A stretch of 64,000 nt of DNA, taken from Helicobacter canis. GTDB lineage: Bacteria; Campylobacterota; Campylobacteria; Campylobacterales; Helicobacteraceae. The position numbers and the translations under genes were made by a program. Position 1 is the first letter of the stretch, and each line of letters starts with the position of its first letter. A model generated the notes under the pieces. That model did no database searches. It had not been told where the DNA came from and saw only the letters and a list, made by a program, of their open reading frames with translations. The stretch is from positions 868,001-932,000 of the forward strand of contig NZ_UGHV01000001.1 of NCBI RefSeq assembly GCF_900451095.1, given 5' to 3'. Below are positions 57,449 to 64,000 of the stretch, one piece after another.

Positions 57449-57979
57449 TTATAATGGCGTGCTAGTGCGTATCGCTTGGGTGTAAGGGCGGAGCTTTTTT
57501 GCTGGGCTGCCCGCGTAGAATCCACTTTTTGTAATATCGCGTGTTACCACTGCGCCTGCGCCGATGACGACATTATCACAGATATGGACAGGCAAAATGG
57601 TCGCATTGCTGCCTATGCTGACATTGCTGCCTATGTGCGCACCTTTCCATTGGCTTTTGTGTGCTGCTGGTGCGCCGGTGGCAAAGGTATCGTTGATAAA
57701 CATCACGCCGTGTCCTATGAAGCAGTGATCGCCTATGCGCGTGAGAGAGCAGATGAAGCTATGGCTTTGGATCCTGCAGTTATCCCCGATATACACATCG
57801 CTTTGGATTTCGACAAATGGACCGATGAAGACATTATCACCAAAGGTGCATTCATAGAGATTGACAGGTGTGATGATATGAAGATTTTCTCCGTGTGTAA
57901 TATCACGGATACAAGAAGCTTGTGTGGTGATAGCGGCTTGGGTGGTAGAATGGGAGAGATTTTGGCTAGCTTTTTGCAT
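57449..57979 (-). CDS. Hexapeptide-repeat acyltransferase (WbpD/WlbB-like)
   Basis: Left-handed beta-helix transferase: VFIGPFVEIQSDVYIGDNC, IQSHSFICSLTRIGDHCFIG, HGVMFINDTF and IGAGAVVTRDITKSGFYAGS. The block is close to UDP-aminosugar N-acetyltransferases such as WbpD, acting in surface-polysaccharide sugar synthesis. Start at 57979 (overlap of 14 nt with the methylase gene); upstream ATGs at 58042 are less likely. No sugar biosynthesis genes lie next to it, so the substrate is unknown. Confidence 0.83.
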   Translation of the reverse strand: MQKASQNLSHSTTQAAITTQASCIRDITHGENLHIITPVNLYECTFGDNVFIGPFVEIQSDVYIGDNCRIQSHSFICSLTRIGDHCFIGHGVMFINDTFATGAPAAHKSQWKGAHIGSNVSIGSNATILPVHICDNVVIGAGAVVTRDITKSGFYAGSPAKKLRPYTQAIRTSTPL

Positions 57980-59675
57980 AGGGGCGTGCTTTGATTGCGT
58001 GGATTTGGGCGTGTGTGGCATAGAGCTGATCGCGCAGGGCATTTAGCTTTTGTAGCGTGTCTTTGGTATTGTGTAGATAAGTGCTTGGGATAGGGAGCTT
58101 GGCTAGATTCTCGGTGCTAATGGTGCCATCGGCACTTGTCTTGTATAAGTGTGCTAGGGCTTGCTCGCCACTTTGCGAGAAAAGATAGCAGTATAAGCCT
58201 TGCGCGATTGCTTTGCTAGGGGCGCGAAGCACGATGATCCCGGCATTTACGACACTTGTGTGTGTGATGTCTCCTAGGATTGTGAGCTTTGGTGTGATAC
58301 CGCGGAGTGAAAGCAAAATATCATAGGAGCGCACTTGGTATTTATGGATTTTACTTTTGTTGCCTAGCTGTTTTTTGGTTTGAAAGCTCTCTGTATAGCC
58401 ACAGGGCGCAAAATCAGCTATCCCTATGTCAAAAAACTCGATTTCCTCATCTTTTTGTGTGCCATAGATTCTTTGTCCGCGAAAAATCTCTACCCCTAGT
58501 GTCTCAAGGCTCTGGGTGGTGGATTTGACCGGGGTGGCTTTGACTCTAGCGTGGCTGTCTTTGACATAGCTATGCGCACGCAGGTCTTGTGGATTTATGG
58601 AGGCAATGGGCGTTAGGCTTGAGTAGGGGCTTTTATCTTTGGTGCGATAGAGCTGCAAGATCTCTTGGGTGTTGATTAGGCGATTATACTTGCCATCTTT
58701 GGTGTAGAAATGCTCGCTACTTGCATCAATGTGTAGAATCTGCTTATTGCTACTAGAGATGACAAGTAGGGAAAAATCATAGCTCTGGTGAGGGAAGATA
58801 TTTTTAGGCAGCTCGATGATGGCTTCTATCATTTCATCTTCACAGAGCTTGTCGCGCAGTCGCTTTTCTAAGGAGGATTTCATCAAGGTTTGATTGCGCA
58901 CGATGAAGACACCCTTTTGCCCAAGATGTGCTAGAGAGTGGAGCAAAAACACTAGCTCGGGATAGGTTTTGATAAGATTGCCAGCAGTGCTGAATCGCTC
59001 ATCATCTTTGAGCAGCTCTGTGCCTAGGTGGGCGTTTAGCGGAGGGTTGCACAGGATTTTATCAAACTTTTTATAGCTTGTCCCTTGCCTAAATATGGGA
59101 CTTGCTAAAATATCATTGACATAGAGATTGCTAGAATCCAGCTTGCTAAGATTGGCAATAAGGCGTGCGATGAGAGAGAGCTTAGGGTCTAGCTCTTCGC
59201 CATAGAGAGTGATATGTGGTGCGATGTGAGAAAGACTCAAAAACACACTTCCCATACCATAGCAGGGATTATAGATACTCTCCCCTGCTTGAATGTCTAA
59301 AATCCCTACTAAAAGCTGATTGATTTCATAGGGTGTGGAGTAGAAGTAGAGTTTGTTGGTGGTTTTTTTCTGTGTGATGGTGTGGAGAAACTGCTCGATA
59401 ATGCTGTGGGATATGGGGGTGCTAGCTAGGAGCTTTAAGATCTTGCGTGGGTTGATTTTAGGGTTTGGCTCTATAAACAACTCTGGCTCTATGATCTCGC
59501 GTAATTTTTGCAAAAGCATCGCGCTTGCTTTGGGCTTATCGAGCTTTAGGATTGTGGTGATGGATTCTGGGGTTTTGGACTGCAGGGTAAAAAGCTCCAT
59601 CATCACCGCTATGGCATCAAGCATATCGATGTGATAGGGCTTAAGATACTCAAAACACTTGAGTAGATTCTGCAT
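57966..59675 (-). CDS. N6-adenine DNA methylase fused to an HsdS-like region, no restriction subunit
   Basis: SAM motif I is YNPCYGMGSV (about residues 135-144) and the catalytic motif IV is ILCNPPL (N210 PPL), typical of gamma-class HsdM enzymes. After about residue 390 a target-recognition-like region appears: LGVEIFRGQRIYG, VRSYDILLSLRGI and TISTENLAKLPIP, as in HsdS. So one chain may combine modification and specificity. The N-terminal 100 residues are unusual for HsdM. No HsdR gene is adjacent. It could be a solitary methylase or a regulator; sequence specificity unknown. Confidence 0.8.
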   Translation of the reverse strand: MQNLLKCFEYLKPYHIDMLDAIAVMMELFTLQSKTPESITTILKLDKPKASAMLLQKLREIIEPELFIEPNPKINPRKILKLLASTPISHSIIEQFLHTITQKKTTNKLYFYSTPYEINQLLVGILDIQAGESIYNPCYGMGSVFLSLSHIAPHITLYGEELDPKLSLIARLIANLSKLDSSNLYVNDILASPIFRQGTSYKKFDKILCNPPLNAHLGTELLKDDERFSTAGNLIKTYPELVFLLHSLAHLGQKGVFIVRNQTLMKSSLEKRLRDKLCEDEMIEAIIELPKNIFPHQSYDFSLLVISSSNKQILHIDASSEHFYTKDGKYNRLINTQEILQLYRTKDKSPYSSLTPIASINPQDLRAHSYVKDSHARVKATPVKSTTQSLETLGVEIFRGQRIYGTQKDEEIEFFDIGIADFAPCGYTESFQTKKQLGNKSKIHKYQVRSYDILLSLRGITPKLTILGDITHTSVVNAGIIVLRAPSKAIAQGLYCYLFSQSGEQALAHLYKTSADGTISTENLAKLPIPSTYLHNTKDTLQKLNALRDQLYATHAQIHAIKARPYAKS

Positions 59676-59745
59676 AGATTCTCCTAATGGCGATAGTGTG
59701 GCAAGAAATATGCTAGGAATTGTAATACAAAGACCATAAAAAGAC

Positions 59746-59751
59746 TATAAT
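59746..59751 (+). promoter_or_regulatory. Predicted -10 box of hisA
   Basis: TATAAT 26 bp before the hisA ATG at 59778, with AAGGGG at 59768-59773. Confidence 0.6.
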
Positions 59752-59777
59752 TTATCAAACAATCCAAAAGGGGTGCT

Positions 59778-60506
59778 ATGCTAGAGATTTTTCCAGCAAT
59801 TGATTTGCAAAATGGGCAGGCGGTGCGATTATACAAAGGCGATATGCAAAATGCCACGATTTATGGCGATCCGTGTGCATTCGCGCGAGAGTTTGAGCAA
59901 GCAGGCGCAAAATGGATACATATAGTCGATCTTGACGGGGCATTAAGCGGTAGGAGTGAGAATCTAGCTGCCATAGAATCTATCCGCAAAAGCACGCAGC
60001 TACGAATCCAGCTAGGCGGTGGGATACGCGATGAGGAGAGCATTAAACGCTATCTTGATTTAGGGATTGATCGCGTGATATTGGGGTCTTTGGCTGCGCA
60101 TTCCCCAGAGCTTGCTCGATCGCTTGCGGAGCGATACCCCATAGCGGTGGGGATTGATGCACGAGAAGGCAAAGTCGCTACTAATGGCTGGGTAGAATCC
60201 AGCAGTGTGGATGCGCTAGATTTGGCTAGATTCTATGCCGGAAGCAAGGTGCAAGCACTCATTTGCACGGATATTGGGCGAGATGGTGCGCTAAGTGGGG
60301 TAAATGTGGGCTTTAGCGTGGCTATGGGGCAAGCAAGTGGGCTACCTATCATCGCAAGTGGTGGGCTTAAAGATGCGCAGGATATCGCGCAGTTAGCACG
60401 GGCGTTTAGGGAGCATAGTGTGCAAGGCGGAGTGATTATCGGCAAGGCATTGTATGAGAAAAAAATCGATTTGCAAGAAGCTTTTGTCCAGACACAAATA
60501 AAATGA
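59778..60506 (+). CDS. hisA: ProFAR isomerase (phosphoribosylformimino-AICAR-P isomerase)
   Basis: Fourth step of histidine biosynthesis, a TIM-barrel. EIFPAIDLQNGQAVRLYKGD and ICTDIGRDGALSGVN, with the two catalytic Asp residues (Asp in PAIDLQ and in CTDIGRDG), and IASGGLKDAQDI phosphate site. 242 residues, complete. Alone, without hisF or hisH nearby. A candidate promoter precedes it. Confidence 0.95.
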   Translation: MLEIFPAIDLQNGQAVRLYKGDMQNATIYGDPCAFAREFEQAGAKWIHIVDLDGALSGRSENLAAIESIRKSTQLRIQLGGGIRDEESIKRYLDLGIDRVILGSLAAHSPELARSLAERYPIAVGIDAREGKVATNGWVESSSVDALDLARFYAGSKVQALICTDIGRDGALSGVNVGFSVAMGQASGLPIIASGGLKDAQDIAQLARAFREHSVQGGVIIGKALYEKKIDLQEAFVQTQIK

Positions 60507-60627
60507 AGTAAATTTTATAGTTTTATGCTATGATTCCAAATTATTACTAGCCAATCAATTATCACTATGGTGTCTTTGTAAAGCTCGTGTTTGCAGAGAT
60601 TCTAGATGATCTATAAGGAGTTGTGCT

Positions 60628-61002
60628 TTGAAGTTGTTAGTTGTAGATGATAGTTCGACTATGCGCAGAATCATTAAAAATACCTTGCAGCGATTGGGGT
60701 ATGAGGATATTTTAGAAGCTGAACACGGCGTAGAAGCGTGGGATATTATGGATACCAAAGAAGGTATAGGCGTGCTGATCACGGATTGGAATATGCCTGA
60801 GATGAATGGGCTTGATTTGGTGAAAAAGGTGCGCGCTGATGATCGATATAAAGAAATCCCTATTATTATGGTTACAACTGAGGGCGGTAAGGCGGAAGTC
60901 ATCACGGCATTAAAGGCTGGGGTAAATAACTATATCGTTAAGCCATTTACACCACAGGTTTTGAAAGAAAAGCTTGAAGTTGTGCTTGGGGTGAATGACT
61001 AG
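60628..61002 (+). CDS. cheY: Chemotaxis response regulator CheY
   Basis: Single receiver domain, 124 residues: acidic pair in VVDDSSTMRRI, phospho-acceptor Asp in LITDWNMPEMNG, Thr in MVTTEGGK and Lys in IVKPFTP. Controls flagellar motor switching. Starts with TTG, fixed by AAGGAG at 60615-60620. The row cheY-prmA-ftsH is conserved in Helicobacter. Confidence 0.97.
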   Translation: MKLLVVDDSSTMRRIIKNTLQRLGYEDILEAEHGVEAWDIMDTKEGIGVLITDWNMPEMNGLDLVKKVRADDRYKEIPIIMVTTEGGKAEVITALKAGVNNYIVKPFTPQVLKEKLEVVLGVND

Positions 61003-61043
61003 CCCTAGCGCACTAGAATCTTAGATTTACATCTATTTGGACA

Positions 61044-62159
61044 ATGTCTTCTCACTCTCCCAATTCAAATCTCCCCCAAACTTACACAGAAATACTATGT
61101 ATTCCTACAGATTGTTATGAAGTGTTTGTGGATTTTATTATACAAATCACCGGTTTAGCGATCGAAGAGGTCGCCACAAGCACATTGTCTAATGCTGCGC
61201 TAGATGAGCAGCTGCAATTTGTCAATGTCTCTAGCGATAGGGCAAATATCACAAGTGTGGTAAGGGATTTTGCCACTCAAGCGTGTATTATCCGCTATGA
61301 TCCTAGCGTGACATTGTTGTGTGAATATGTGGGGGTAGATAATGCAGATATGCAGATAGATAGTGCTTATAGCAACGGAGTGGATTCTAGCCCCATTAGC
61401 GATATGACCCTTTTGCAAGCATTAAAGTCTTTTGCTTCTGTGCTATCAAAGCGTCTTGGGCGTGAAGTGGGCTTTGCTTATACGCTATCCCATAAACACA
61501 ATCAAGATTGGATCGCACTCTATCAAGCTGGCGTTATGCCCTTAGAGTGTGGCAAATACTATATCCACCCATCGTGGCACGCCCCGAAAAATGATAAGCA
61601 AAATATCATCATTGATCCAGCCCTAGCCTTTGGCTCTGGACATCACGCAAGCACTTTTATGTGTATATCGCTGCTCTCTGTTATGGATTTGCGCGGGAAA
61701 CACTGCCTAGATGTAGGCTGTGGGAGTGGGATTTTGGGCATTATTATGGCAAAGCAAGGTGGGATTGTATCGGCGTGTGATGTGGATATGCTAGCTGTGG
61801 AGGAGACGGGTAAAAATTTTGCGCAAAATGGTGTTGCCCCTCGTGCTATTTGGCTAGGCTCTTTAGCCAATAGCCTAGAATCCACAGAATCAAACACAGA
61901 TTCTAGCTCTTATAATGCGCGAGCTGAGTTGCTGCAAGAGAGTGGCTATGATGTGATTTGTGCTAATATCGTGGCTGATGTGCTTGCGTGTATGCATAGG
62001 GATTTTATCAAAGCACTAAAGCCTAGTGGCGTGCTGATACTCTCTGGGATTCTTGCAGAAAAATGCGAGTGGATTCTAGATATATTTAGCGATATGCAGC
62101 TTTTGCAAAAAGAGCAAAAAGATGAGTGGGTGAGCTTGAAGTTAGCGCGGGTAACATAA
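61044..62159 (+). CDS. prmA: Ribosomal protein L11 methyltransferase
   Basis: SAM-dependent trimethylation of L11. Motif I is CLDVGCGSGILG, preceded by PALAFGSGHHASTFMCI, and VICANIVADVL is the catalytic region (normally NPPY-like, here NIVA as in PrmA). At 371 residues it is longer than usual, explained by two Ser-rich inserts carrying the dispersed motif: NGVDSSPIS (about residue 112) and LESTESNTDSSS (about 277). Confidence 0.92.
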   Translation: MSSHSPNSNLPQTYTEILCIPTDCYEVFVDFIIQITGLAIEEVATSTLSNAALDEQLQFVNVSSDRANITSVVRDFATQACIIRYDPSVTLLCEYVGVDNADMQIDSAYSNGVDSSPISDMTLLQALKSFASVLSKRLGREVGFAYTLSHKHNQDWIALYQAGVMPLECGKYYIHPSWHAPKNDKQNIIIDPALAFGSGHHASTFMCISLLSVMDLRGKHCLDVGCGSGILGIIMAKQGGIVSACDVDMLAVEETGKNFAQNGVAPRAIWLGSLANSLESTESNTDSSSYNARAELLQESGYDVICANIVADVLACMHRDFIKALKPSGVLILSGILAEKCEWILDIFSDMQLLQKEQKDEWVSLKLARVT

Positions 62160-62177
62160 ACATTACACAAAATATAT

Positions 62178-62183
62178 TATAAT
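62178..62183 (+). promoter_or_regulatory. Predicted -10 box of ftsH
   Basis: TATAAT 34 bp before the ftsH ATG, with AGAGGAA as ribosome site at 62208-62214. Confidence 0.55.
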
Positions 62184-62217
62184 GCACGATTTATCAAGCT
62201 AATGCAAAGAGGAAATA

Positions 62218-64000
62218 ATGACAAACGAGAATCCAAACAACGATAAAAAGCCACCAATGAAGCAAAATCCTATTTTGCTCTTTGTTGTCTTTGCGATTGT
62301 GGCAATGCTTGTTGTGAAATTTACAAGCGCAGATTCTGGCTTGGGTGGATTTGGGGCAAGTAGTAGTAGAAATATCGAGTATTACGAGCTTAAGCAGCTC
62401 ATCGCAACCAAGCAAGTGCAAAATGTCAGTATCGGACAGAGTATCATCAAGGCAAGTGGGATTGACGCAAGCGGGGCGAAAGTCGTGTATGTCGCGCGCA
62501 AAGTCGCTGATCCATCGCTTGTGCCGCTATTGGAAGAACATAAGATTAACTATGGTGGCTTTAGTGAGTCGAATTTCTTCACAGAGACACTTGGCTGGCT
62601 ACTGCCTATTTTTGTGTTTTTGGGCTTATGGATGTTTTTGGCAAGTAGGATGCAAAAGAGTATGGGCGGAGGGATCTTTGGTATGGGGAGTAGCAAGAAG
62701 CTTGTCAATGCCGAAAAGCCAAAGGTGAAGTTTGATGATATGGCAGGCAATGAAGAGGCAAAAGAAGAGGTGGTAGAGATTGTAGATTTTCTCAAATACC
62801 CTGACCGCTACGCGGCTGTGGGGGCGAAAATCCCCAAAGGCGTGCTGCTTGTAGGACCTCCGGGCACGGGGAAAACACTCCTTGCTAAAGCTGTGGCAGG
62901 GGAGGCAAATGTGCCGTTTTTCTCAATGAGTGGGAGTAGTTTTATTGAAATGTTTGTGGGGCTTGGGGCAAGTCGTGTGCGCGATTTGTTTGAAATGGCA
63001 AAGAAAGAAGCTCCTAGCATTATCTTTATCGATGAGATTGATGCCATAGGCAAATCCCGCGCTGCTGGGGGAATGATTAGTGGCAACGATGAAAGAGAGC
63101 AGACGCTTAACCAACTTTTGGCAGAAATGGATGGCTTTGGTAGCGAAAATGCCCCTGTGATCGTGCTAGCAGCGACCAACCGCCCTGAAGTGCTTGACCC
63201 TGCTCTTTTGCGTCCGGGGCGATTTGATCGGCAGGTGCTTGTAGATAAGCCGGATTTCAATGGGCGCGTGCAGATTCTTAAAGTGCATATTAAATCTGTC
63301 AAATTAGCACGCGATGTGGATTTAGAGGAGATTGCCAAGCTCACAGCTGGACTAGCAGGGGCAGATCTAGCAAATATCATCAACGAAGCTGCCTTGCTTG
63401 CAGGGCGCAATAATCAAAAGCAAGTCTCCCAAGCAAATCTTAAAGAAGCAGTTGAGCGAGGGATCGCTGGGCTAGAGAAAAAATCGCGCAGAATCTCCCC
63501 CAAGGAGAAAAAGATTGTCGCCTACCACGAGAGCGGACACGCGCTAGTAGCGGAGATGACAAAGGGTGCTTCTAAGGTAAATAAAGTCTCTATAATCCCA
63601 CGCGGTATGGCAGCTCTTGGCTATACGCTCAATACCCCAGAGGAAAATAAATACCTTATGCAAAAGCACGAATTACTTGCAGAAGTTGATGTCTTGCTTG
63701 GAGGTAGGGCGGCTGAAGATGTGTTTTTAGGTGAGATTTCTACCGGGGCTAGCAACGATCTAGAACGCGCTACTGATATATTAAAAGCGATGATTAGCTA
63801 CTATGGAATGACAGATGAAAATGGACTTATGGTGCTAGAGAAGCAGCGCAACGCGTTTTTAGGCGGGGGTATAGGTAATGCTAGAGAATTTAGCGAGAAG
63901 ACAGCTGAATATGTCGATAGCTTTGTGCGCAGGACACTTGATGAGCGGTTTAAAGCTGTAAAGCAGCTTTTGCAAGACTACAATGGTGCGATAGAATCTA
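62218..64000 (+). CDS. ftsH: ATP-dependent zinc metalloprotease FtsH (3' end outside window)
   Basis: Inner-membrane AAA protease for quality control of membrane proteins. Two N-terminal helices flank a periplasmic domain, then Walker [14 protein letters not shown], Walker [14 protein letters not shown], the second region of homology ([13 protein letters not shown]), and the intact zinc site YHESGHAL (His437, Glu438, His441). About 594 residues are visible; the usual length is about 630-650, so only the tail is missing. It is the active counterpart of the dead paralogue at 7230-8945. Confidence 0.97.
   Translation, partial: MTNENPNNDKKPPMKQNPILLFVVFAIVAMLVVKFTSADSGLGGFGASSSRNIEYYELKQLIATKQVQNVSIGQSIIKASGIDASGAKVVYVARKVADPSLVPLLEEHKINYGGFSESNFFTETLGWLLPIFVFLGLWMFLASRMQKSMGGGIFGMGSSKKLVNAEKPKVKFDDMAGNEEAKEEVVEIVDFLKYPDRYAAVGAKIPKGVLLVGPPGTGKTLLAKAVAGEANVPFFSMSGSSFIEMFVGLGASRVRDLFEMAKKEAPSIIFIDEIDAIGKSRAAGGMISGNDEREQTLNQLLAEMDGFGSENAPVIVLAATNRPEVLDPALLRPGRFDRQVLVDKPDFNGRVQILKVHIKSVKLARDVDLEEIAKLTAGLAGADLANIINEAALLAGRNNQKQVSQANLKEAVERGIAGLEKKSRRISPKEKKIVAYHESGHALVAEMTKGASKVNKVSIIPRGMAALGYTLNTPEENKYLMQKHELLAEVDVLLGGRAAEDVFLGEISTGASNDLERATDILKAMISYYGMTDENGLMVLEKQRNAFLGGGIGNAREFSEKTAEYVDSFVRRTLDERFKAVKQLLQDYNGAIES

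Overview
The window reads as chromosomal DNA of an enterohepatic-type Helicobacter (Campylobacterota). The evidence is gene content and order: mltD-rlpA-kdsC-lptC-lptA-engB-mrdA, an mtaB/ftsH-like pair, cheY-prmA-ftsH, a Campylobacter-like PEB1 transporter cluster, hypE and luxS. Promoters have TATAAT-type -10 boxes without a clear -35, and homopolymer tracts are frequent. Unlike H. pylori it carries histidine genes (hisB, hisA), an S6-type autotransporter and a nicotinamide phosphoribosyltransferase.

Layout. 1-7.2 kb: one tightly overlapping plus-strand envelope operon (peptidoglycan turnover, KDO/LPS export, EngB, PBP2), with hisB inside it. 7.2-15.1 kb: minus-strand block with a protease-dead FtsH paralogue, mtaB, an MscS channel, a pseudopilin-like protein, a GT-C-like membrane protein and ilvA. 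15.2-22.5 kb: feoB, a repeat cluster, a small flavodoxin-fold enzyme with a TauE exporter, and the pebC-pebA-permease-permease operon. 22.7-24.5 kb: a lone AT-rich DUF262/DUF1524 (GmrSD-like) gene. 24.9-29.7 kb: nadV, hypE, ribA, a DUF3943-like protein and azlC. 29.8-36.3 kb: a chemoreceptor and the S6 autotransporter. 37-43.5 kb: gyrA, an OpgB-like transferase between two direct repeats, an LpxR-like outer membrane enzyme and a small lipoprotein. 43.6-48.4 kb: hemD, a secreted ATP-dependent DNA ligase, an LPP20-like lipoprotein, a TolC-like lipoprotein and luxS. 48.5-54.6 kb: a TonB copper-type receptor, NDH-2, trpC and a cation efflux protein. 54.6-59.7 kb: an unrecognised two-gene module (coiled-coil tail-anchored protein plus membrane HNH nuclease), a hexapeptide acyltransferase and an orphan DNA methylase fused to a specificity-like domain. 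59.8-64 kb: hisA, cheY, prmA and the 5' part of authentic ftsH.

The most unusual signal is the repeat content. Five copies of a 125-129 bp element share their ends and a 5-nt terminal loop, yet have different 19-bp stem sequences that still pair: compensatory change typical of a structured nucleic acid. Two further elements (B) share end sequences, and one (C) has 27-bp terminal inverted repeats. Many GTCATTGCGAG...TGGCAATCCA repeats lie around them. A short motif, AAAAGTGGATTCTAG or its complement, recurs in both intergenic and coding DNA. Inside genes it adds in-frame peptides (LESTF, KVDSS, KELESSPS) to unrelated proteins, much like the palindromic elements known in Rickettsia.

The best candidates for something undescribed are this structured-element family and the HNH-membrane/coiled-coil gene pair preceded by a 23-nt homopolymer. 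No tRNA, rRNA, CRISPR array, insertion sequence or prophage was recognised.
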